Below are positions 32,659 to 42,400 of a stretch of 64,000 nt of DNA, piece after piece. Source of the DNA: Paludibacteraceae bacterium (lineage in GTDB: Bacteria > Bacteroidota > Bacteroidia > Bacteroidales > Paludibacteraceae); the NCBI GenBank assembly GCA_017448985.1, contig JAFSKL010000019.1:1-64000 (forward strand), read 5' to 3'. The notes beneath the pieces were generated by a model, which saw only the letters and a list, made by a program, of their open reading frames with translations, did no database searches and was not told the origin of the DNA. The position numbers and the translations under genes were made by a program. Within the stretch, counting starts at the first letter, position 1. Each line of letters starts with the position of its first letter.

Positions 32659-32687
32659 AAAACCATGCGTTATTTGCGCATGGTTTT
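32659..32687. terminator. Bidirectional terminator between the receptor and the 262-aa gene
   Basis: AAAACCATGCG (32659-32669) pairs with CGCATGGTTTT (32677-32687), loop of 7 nt. The stop codon of the minus-strand gene (32670-32672) lies in the loop. Confidence 0.8.
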
Positions 32688-33458
32688 ACGTTTCAGCAGC
32701 ATTTTCGTGCTGACATATGCCATCACCAAAAGTAGCATCCATGTCCACGGTGCATCGCCTATGGGCACACCAGGATCTTGTTGATCACCTACAGGAACCC
32801 ATGCGCCATCTCTATAAACGTATGTTATTCCGTCCACAATTTTAGTCGATCCATTAGGAATAGTAAGCGACCATCCTTCTCCATCCCAGGTCCACTCTCC
32901 TTCGCCATCCACAGCTGTTTCACCTTCCCATGTTCCATCATAGCCTGGAATGCGCCTAAAACCTCCGCCACGAGACATGGAAGATTGTGCTCCATAAGCC
33001 GGTGTAGCCAAAGCTAGTGTCGGCATAGACACCGAACCGCCGCTATATTGGATGCCTTTAGAAGAAGTACCTCCATAAGACGAACTGCCGCTCATGGAGC
33101 CGCCTCCGCCGGAACCGATTAAATGCACCGAAGCCGAAGACGTGGTGTACATTTTGAAGCCGGAACCCGAAGCGGAAGACTTCGGCATCGATGCATGACC
33201 ATTATACGCATAACTGCGTATCGCGCCGCCGCTCAGCATCGGAGCACTACTCTGCATAGGTACGGCCAAGGCTTGCGGATGAACCGTGGATACCGTGCCA
33301 TAATTGGCAGATGCAGGAGATAGATGTACACTGTGCCCTAAGTCCGTTCGCTGCTCATAGGCACTAAAGAATGCAATGCCAAAGATAGCAGTGAACACAA
33401 AGGACACAAACACTATTACTCCTTTGCGTGGAGGTCTTGTATAGTTATAATTATTCAT
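32670..33458 (-). CDS. Gly/Ser-rich exported protein with a C-terminal membrane anchor
   Basis: 262 residues. An N-terminal membrane segment (about 14-33) follows the basic MNNYNYTRPPRKG. The middle is a low-complexity Ser/Gly/Ala region. A small Trp-rich beta region (GTWEGETAVDGEGEWTWDGE, ITYVYRDGAWVPVGD) follows. The end is P-I-G-D-A-P-W, a hydrophobic helix and a basic tail (KMLLKRKTMRK). That tripartite end resembles sorting signals processed by membrane transpeptidases, an inference. It starts 16 nt after the 3704-aa giant stops, so the two are co-transcribed. No family recognised. Confidence 0.65.
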   Translation of the reverse strand: MNNYNYTRPPRKGVIVFVSFVFTAIFGIAFFSAYEQRTDLGHSVHLSPASANYGTVSTVHPQALAVPMQSSAPMLSGGAIRSYAYNGHASMPKSSASGSGFKMYTTSSASVHLIGSGGGGSMSGSSSYGGTSSKGIQYSGGSVSMPTLALATPAYGAQSSMSRGGGFRRIPGYDGTWEGETAVDGEGEWTWDGEGWSLTIPNGSTKIVDGITYVYRDGAWVPVGDQQDPGVPIGDAPWTWMLLLVMAYVSTKMLLKRKTMRK

Positions 33459-33474
33459 TTCTCACCATCCTTCC

Positions 33475-36400
33475 TTATTTATCATTCACCAGTTTGCCCG
33501 TTGCGTCATAACGACGACCATTCACATCGATGTATATCTTATCATCGATTAGCAACTTGCGCGCCATTCTCGATTCATCATTCATCATTCCATCATTCTG
33601 AAGGTCAGTCGTCACCTTTGGAGCAAAGACACCTTCGATGAAGAACCGTCCTGCTGTCGTGCCTTCGGTTGCATAGAAACTGTACTCGTCGGTCAGCAAG
33701 TCGGTGCGTATACCCGTCTCCTTGTCAATCAGCCATACATACTCCATACGGTTGAGCCAGTTGTTCTCACGCATAGAGATAGTCAGGCTTTGTGCGCTCG
33801 GACTATAAATGGTCAGCGCCACACCCTTTTCGAGGAGCGAATCTGCAACTCCGGCAAATGCCATTTCTCCATATGCGTGCGAACTATAGATTAACGCACG
33901 CGAAGCCGTGAACGACTGTTTGGCCACATCGATACCCGTCTTGTATGCTTCCTCATATCGTGTCGGGTGAGACAAGATACTGGTCTCATCACCATGTCCT
34001 TCATCATCATTCACAAACAAGCGTAGCCACTGTAGGCGAACGAATTCCTCTGTAGCCGGCATACGACGCCGCGGAGCAGACAATGCTTCCGTCAGTTCCG
34101 TACCACTAAAGTCTAATACTCCATTTTTGCCGGCTTGATAGGAGAATGGAATAGCCGCAGGTATCTCATCTGGTGCATACTGCAAGTACGAGCCATCCGT
34201 TTGCAACTCGCTTATCTTAAGTGCTGTCTCGATATCTTCGAACTTGTTCTCGTATGTTCCCATAAGCGGCGAGCAAATAATATTCCAACCTGCGTGATTT
34301 GCTCCTTTGGGGCTTTCGTGATATGATACAGTCGTTGTTGTACCTAACGATGCCGAGTTGACTGCGCCTACCGGGAAGTAGAACTCACGGTAGTAATTGG
34401 AGTTGGAGGACATCTCGTAGCCTACGCCACCTTGGATATGATAGGTCTCTTTCTCTTTTTCTTCCATTGCTACTGCTACCCAGTTATCTCCTGATGCTCC
34501 ATTGGTAGATCGAGATTCCTCGCTGTAGTACTTCAACAACCATGTGTTGCCGTATGGTGTGTTCGCGCCATGCGACACATGAATCTCACTCAACGGCACC
34601 GTACAATCAAGCGGTAAAGCAAACTGATAATAGCTTGCCGATTCGTAGGTGATCTCTCCACCTGGGCCGCTTATCGTGCGATTGTTCGGAGCAATACGTG
34701 TGTACCAAGTCTCGGAAGTAGTGAAGTTACCGCTGATAGCCGCAGCCTGCCACGGCAGGGTGCGGAGAACGAGCTTACCGATTTCCAACGTGCCGCCGGT
34801 GATGTTTACACTTGCCTCCGGACGGACATACAAACCGCCTACGTTAGTCAGAGTGCTTGCATCAATATCCAACGTACCCGAGTTGACATAGATAGTGTCC
34901 GCTTCGGTAACGCCCTCTGTAGTGCCGATAAACGGTATCCGGTACTTATGAAGAGAGATAATATTGGACTCCTTATCCTTCAACGTGAGCGACAAGTCCT
35001 CACCGGCAGAACTGCTGTAGTTGATAGTCAGCGTACGATCCGCCGCACGGGCGCCCTTCTCGTAGGACGTACCGTTGATGGAGTACGGCCATCCCGATGC
35101 CTTCCAGCCGTTCGCATTGATGGTCAGTGTCGAAGACGTCCAGTCCACGATATCCAGACGGTCACCTACTATATCCACCTTCCATGTAGCCGTATAGGTC
35201 GTGTTAGCCGCAGGCATGGTAGCCGCTACGGCAGGAGACCAACCGTCGAAGGTATAGCCCGTCTTGGTTACAACAGGAGCAGTGATAGATGCACCTGCTT
35301 TCACTATTGTATTCGGCGCGTCTGTTGCATCTACAGCGGCACCGGTGCCGGCTGTGGTGACCGTTCCGCCGTCGAGATCCCATGTCAGGGTGTATGCCTC
35401 GGCTACTTCGTACTTGTACGGATCTTCGCCCTCCAGCGGCAGAACATGGTAGTTGCAACTCTTCGTCGGAGCGGTATATTTGTCTTCGATATTCGATGTC
35501 TCAGAGGCATCCGTTCGCTTCGTATTATAATATCCACCTTGAACAACCAGTCTTGCTGCCGTTGTCGCAGAATTCATAGCGTATGCCGTTGCATTAGCAT
35601 CTCCCATGGATTCTACTTTGAATTTACCACCAGTAACAGTGCCTAATGGTATTCTTGCTGTCGTTCCCACTGTTCCGGATTCAGACTTTGCTTTTGCTAC
35701 TACAATACCAAATGCTCCGGTCGTGGTTGCTTTGACATTAAACGTACCATCGTTGACAACGAGAATACCCGGCATATAATGCAAGCCCGGAACGGTATCA
35801 TTGGTAGCGCTACATGAGCGCAAGTCACGTGATGCTAATCCTGCGTATGCACCCCATGCTGTCTCTGCTGTGGACGTCACATTAAAGGTTCCTCCATTGA
35901 TTTCAATGGTTCCTGAATACTTTCCTGTTCCTTTCTTGCCGATAGTACCATACGCGAGTGCTCCGTATGCCGTTGTGGAACCGGCTGTGACATTGAATGT
36001 CGGATTGCCATTGATGGTAATTGTGCCTCTTGCAGAATAGATACCATAAGCATTGGTAGTAGCAGCGTTTGCTGTAAATGTACCTCCCGATATAGTTATG
36101 TTTCCACTCGAATTGACACAATAAGCCGTTTTTCCTGTCTTTGTCTTAGCAGTAAAGGTACCTCCTGCAATCGTATTACCGGTAGATCCTCCTCCTACAA
36201 AAATGGCATACGATGTGGTAGTCCGCGCTTTTGCAAACACGTTCACCGTAGATGTGGACGGAATCGTCAGCACTCCTTTGTACGTACTATTGTAATAGTT
36301 TACATAGATACCATAAGTAGTCGTTGATCCTTTATTATCGGTAGTATCGTTGGTAGCTTCAATAGTACCGCCATTAATTGTGCCATGACCTCCGTACAGA

Positions 36401-39400
36401 TAAATACCATAAGCGGTGGTCGTCCAGGCATGAGCAACAATATGTCCGCCGTTAACAGTTAATCCCTTACCCAAATTGTATATTCCGGCCGCAGTAGTAG
36501 ATTTCGTTGTTCTACCTTTTACAAGTCCATTCTTGATAGTTACCGTAGAGGTTCCTCTTGCCATGTAGATAGCATACGAAGCATACTGCGATGCACTCTC
36601 CACCGTACCATTCTCCATCGTGAATGTCTGTCCACTTGCAACGTAAACTGCAGTTGCTGCCGAGGACTTATTGGCAGTGGCAGAAGAATATGTATGTGGG
36701 TTGGTCGAATAGATGGCTCCGTTCTGCAGTTTGAACGTTCCGGCAGTAAGAACGACACCATAAACACGCTCATTAGCATTGTAATTATTATCCACCTTGC
36801 CACCTTTGGCTACCGATTTATCCGTAATAATGAAAGTACTTTTGGCAAGTTTGACATCTATCAACCTACCAAGCTCGCCTGATAGCGTACAGTTATTCAA
36901 ATCAAATGTACAAGTAATTGCCGCGGCCGGAGTAAATACCAGCGAAGCCGCAGCCGTGGTATTGCGTAATAACTTCAACTCCGTATTGGCCGTCTGCAGA
37001 TTCACATGTGCAAACGCCGCATCAATCGTCGTATAATACGTAGTTGTACTACCAACTTTCACACTTGCCACCGTAGGTGTCGTAGCAAAATGCGCCGTAT
37101 AGGTAACCGCACCGCTGACAGCTGGCAATGCATCTGCCGCATAAACATTCGTGCCATCATCCCATCCATCGAAAGTATAACCGTATGTAGCATCCGTTGC
37201 TTTGGTCGGTGTCTCACCATCAAAGGAAGGCGCAGAGCCTATCGTAACACCCTCATCCGTTTCTATGACAGTATCACCGTTCTTCCAAAGGACAGTAACG
37301 GTATTAAGTATCCATTTTGCCCAATACTCTTTGTTGCCTGTAGCGCTTGTGGAGATGATCGTTACGGCATCACCTGCGAAACCGCTGTTGTCGTACCAGC
37401 CGCCAAAGTCATAACTCGTCCGAGTTATATCGGTCGGTAGAGTCGCACCCACGCCATATGTGTAACCCGTTACATCGCCGGAGTTGATTGTTCCGCTATT
37501 GGTGTTCAATGTTACAGTATAGGTTGATGCTGTCCATTTTGCCCAATACTCCTTGTCGCCTGTAACGCTTGCAGAGATGATCGTTACGGCATCACCTTCG
37601 AAACCGCTGTTGTCGTACCAGCCGCCAAAGTCATAACCCGTCCGAGTTATATCGGTCGGTAACGTTGCACCAACGCCATACGTGTAACCCGCTACATCGC
37701 CAGTGTTGATTGTTCCGCTGTTGGTGTTCAAGGTTACGGTATAGGTCGAAGCTGTCCATTTTGCCCAATACTCTTTGTCGCCAGTAGCACTTGTGGAGAT
37801 GATCGTTACTGCATCACCTTCGAAACCGCTGTTGTCGTACCAGCCACCAAAGTCATAACCTGTGCGAGTTATATCGGTCGGTAGAGTCGCACCCACGCCA
37901 TATGTGTAACCCGTTACATCGCCGGAGTTGATTGTTCCGCTATTAGTGTTCAATGTTACAGAATAGGAACGCGGCGTGCGCGTGAAGACAGCTTGGACAT
38001 TCGTTGCTTCGATTACTGATGCAGGCGTCTCCCAATGGTCAAACGCATAGGTATATTGAGCAGTCGTTTCTGCCGGAGTAGCTGTAACCGTTGTCCCGTT
38101 CACCGTCAAGGTGTTCTCGCTCGTGGTGATGGCTGTACCATACGGCACGCCTGCTACTGAAGATTCGGAAACTTGTCCCCACTCTGCATCATTGGCAGCA
38201 ATGGAAACGGTATAGGTTCGCACCGTTTTCGTGTAGTGCGCATAGTATGTCGCATCGGCAGATACAGCAGGAAGGGACTCTAATTTGTCGCCTTCGTCCG
38301 CTATTGACCAACCGTCGAAGGTATATGTATACTGCGCATCAGTCTTGGCAGGTGTTTCACCATAGTACACAGGCGTTATTCCCAACTCAAACAAGTTAGG
38401 CGCTGAGGTTAGTGTTGCAGATCCATTCTTCCATGTAATCAAAGCGCCATCACCCACCTTGTAAAGATATGTCGGATAGTTTGGATTCTGGTCATTGAGC
38501 GTGATGACTTGTTTGGGGGATACAACATAAGTTGGAAGATTTGTTTTCAGATTGTAATAACCTCCTGACACACCAAAGTTGGCCACTGCAGCTGCTGTAT
38601 TTGTCGCATATGCAGTAGCGTTAGCATCTGTAGTACTCTCCATCTTAAACTTACCACCATTTATCGTTGCTTGCGGAGTGGCATATGCAGCAGGATAGGT
38701 GACTGAACTCTGCGTAAATGCCGCATAGCCGCTTCTCGCAGCAACTACAATACCATATGCATTTGTAGTAGCATTGATATCAAATTCACCACCATTAGCA
38801 GTTATATTACCTGCCGATGCATATGCCCCAACATAATTACCGGAAGAAGTAGAAGTAACCTTGCGCCTACTTGCAAAGGCATACAGACCGTAAGCCGTTC
38901 CTGTTGAATTAGCCGTAACAATAAACATACCGGCATTAACAACAACCGTTCCATTGTAAGTTAATCCCGTTTTATCTGCCGGTTGTTCACCTGCCCTAAT
39001 TCCAAATGCAGACTCTGTAGCCGTAACATTGAAGGTTGGCGTTTCTACATCATCGTTGATGGTCGTTGTGCCCGCATACGCACGCACACCAAATGCCGAG
39101 GTTGTCTTTGGAGTTACATTGAATGTTCCTCCGGAGATGGTGGTTGTTCCGTGCGAACGAACCCCTTCCGCCGTTGTGGTACCAAGGGTACTTACATTGA
39201 ACGTACCACCATTAATATTGAGCATACCATAACTGAATTTTGAGAATGTATTGGGCTTCGTATTGGCCGAGATGTAGTTACGTCCCGACATTGCCCCTAT
39301 AGCTGTAGTCGTGTTAGCTACCACATTAAATGTTCCGCCATTTACCGTCAATTCTGCTGTACTGTAATAATCACCGGCATAGTCACCTGAAGCAATCACA

Positions 39401-42400
39401 CGCGGCGCTGGAGCCGCAGCGTAAGCTCCACATGCAGTGGTTGCTCCTGTTGTGGACACGTTGTAGGTTCCCCCATTAACCGTCATGTGACTATTGTAAG
39501 TTAAACCTGTTGTGGAATTCGCTGCATCAGCTTGTGCCACAACACCATATGCTCCGGTATATGATTTAACTGTAATCTCAGGAGTGCCGCTAATCGTTGT
39601 TTCGTCATCCAAGGTATATACACCATATGCAGTATTTGCATTAGCGGCAGTAGTTGAGTTAGCGGCTGTCACATCGAATGTTCCACCTGTGATAGTAGTT
39701 GGTCCGTATGTCTGCACACCGGCAACTATTTTGCTTTTTGTATGTACCGAAGTCGCAACCGTAAAATCTCCGTCATTAATGGTTAATTCGCCTTTTGTAA
39801 CATATCGGTTGGCTTGTACATCGCGCTTCACATAAGCTCCTACAGCATTGAGTGTTTGGGTAGTTACCTCAAATGTGCCACCATCGACTGTAGCACGACC
39901 TATACTACTATAATCACCCGGGAAATAACCTTCTGCCGTACTCGTTATGACACGACCGGAGGCATTCACATAGAGTCCGTATGCATCAGAAGTAACAGCA
40001 TCTACGGTGAATGTACCACCTCCGATAGTCAAATCACCTTGGCAAGGTAATCCCGTTTTGTCTGCCGGTTGACTCACATCTGCCACAGCACCATAAGCAT
40101 TAGTCGTAGTTGCATTTACCGTAAACGTAGGATTACCACTGGTTGTACCAATGCCATCCATTACACGAAAGCCGTATGCATACGTAGCACCGGAAGAAAC
40201 AGTAAAATCACCGCCATTAACATGTGTTATTCCATAAGAACGAATTGCTTCTGCATTAGCTCCGGAACCGGTTGTCACTTCAAACGTACCATCATTGATC
40301 GTCAGAGTCGGGCGATACCATTCTGCAACCGTATTGGTACCTGTCTCGAAACGATAATTACAAGCCACATAGGCTCCCCATGCCTCTTTGGTAGTCGAGT
40401 GAACATCGAACACACCGTCATGTATCGTAACGGTTGGCACACTGGAATACACACCGGCATAATAGCCTTCTTCCGTGCTCGTTATAACACGGCTATTACA
40501 ATCCACATGAATACCATAAGAAGGAGTAGAAGTAGTGGCGGTCACATTAAATGTACCATTATTAACAATCACATTCGGATTGTACGGGCGTCCGGTTTTG
40601 TCAGCAGGTTGTGCGCCATTGGCATAGATACCTTTCGCCGTTGCAGTTGCGTTCACATTAAACGTTCCGCTATTGACGGTGGTTGTACCATCTTGAACAA
40701 ACAATCCGTAACCGGTTGTTGTTTTAGGTGTTACATTGAATGTCGCATTTGAAATAGTTGTCGTACCGAGAGAGAGAACACCGTAAGCGGTCGTTGTGCC
40801 ATTGGTAATCACATTAAATGTTCCACCGGAAATATTGGCCACCGCACGATAGGTCCCGGATATCGCATTCGGTGATGTTTTCGTAAAGGCATAGGTACCG
40901 CCAACATACACTCCATATGCCGTTTTCGTTGTTGCAGTAGCATTCACCTCGCCGCCCGTCATATTGAGCTTTCCCCAATAACCGCTCGTAGTCGCATCTA
41001 AATAAATACCATATGCTGCTTCTGTTTTGGTAGTAGCATTGATAGTCACACCGTTTTTTATCGTAGTTGTACCACCAATAGAATAGATGCCCATTGCCGT
41101 AGTTTTTGAAGTCGTGTTGGCGGTAATCGTTCCAGCATTAAGAGTAACCGTTGCATTCGCAGACGCAGAACCATCCACATTAATTGCTCTTGGATAATAA
41201 GGAGATTCAACATATATTGCACCTCCTTCCATGGTAAAACTCTTGCCTGGTGCAATATATATACCTTTTATCATACCGGAATTCGAGGTAGATGAATATG
41301 CGTATGTATTGGACAACTTGACCGTTCCTGCTTCCAAAACTAATGAGCCATCAAGCACAGCGATTCCTCTACATGCATTAGCAACTTTATCGATTTTTAT
41401 ACTTGTGGTTATTTCTAATTGCCCGTCCTTGTCATCACTCTCGTCGGTAATAGTAAATGTTCCGTTTGGCATATTGATTGCAAACAGGTTCACCGAACTA
41501 CCGCTACCCGTTACCTTTATCGTTGCCTTATGCCCGTTCAAATTCCATGTATAAGTAGTATTCTTGGTTGTACAGGATATGGGCGACATCGTAGCGCTGA
41601 CATCTTTCAATAACTTAATAGTAGCATTCTTCTTGCTAAAGGCAACGGTTAGCGCCTCCGGCAGGAAGTAGAACATACGGGGATGTTCTTCGGTATCGAT
41701 GGCGTCCGTCACTTGTACACATGGAGAAGCCAAAACCCATACGTTGTTTTCATAGGTATAGTATTGCTTTACATTCTGCGCATTACGGACATAGAAATAG
41801 GGTGATTCACGCTCTACAAGCAACCAATCGTTATTGTACCAAATATAGTTTCCTCCCTCCACCATATAGGCCTTTTCTTCTCCCTCATACTTGGTTGCAT
41901 GATGCCATACACATCCGGTGAAACTTACATAATACTCCTCCACATCTGCCGAATTATGCCACGCCTCATCATTCTCGTTCTTTTCCAGAGCCACAAAGGA
42001 ACCGTCAACAAGGGCTTTCTTTACCGGAGTACCTTCGTCATCGATGGTATAGAGGCAGTCCTCATCCACCGAACCGAGTGAACTGATCGTACACCCGTCT
42101 TGCGCATAGAGATTGTTATCCGAACCACCATACACATTGGCGGTCTCTGTAGTCAGTAGCTGTAGCCAGTCGGTTGTTTTATAGGTGTATTTAATATCAC
42201 TTGCGGCTACACCATTGAGCGATTGCGTTGCATTATAAATACTCGTACATGTGGCATCCTGCTCCACATTGCACCATTTCCTACCGGCCACAAGACCTGT
42301 CTGATCCGGAGCATAGACTGCCGGAATGGCTGGATTGGTACTGGTTCCGGTGATTCCGCTTACTGCGCCGCTGCTGATATAGGTAAAAGCATATGTATGA

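Noticed and set aside
38700..40900. Repeats as a CRISPR or insertion sequence
   Set aside because: They are in-frame protein-coding repeats inside one long gene; no transposase is seen anywhere in the window.
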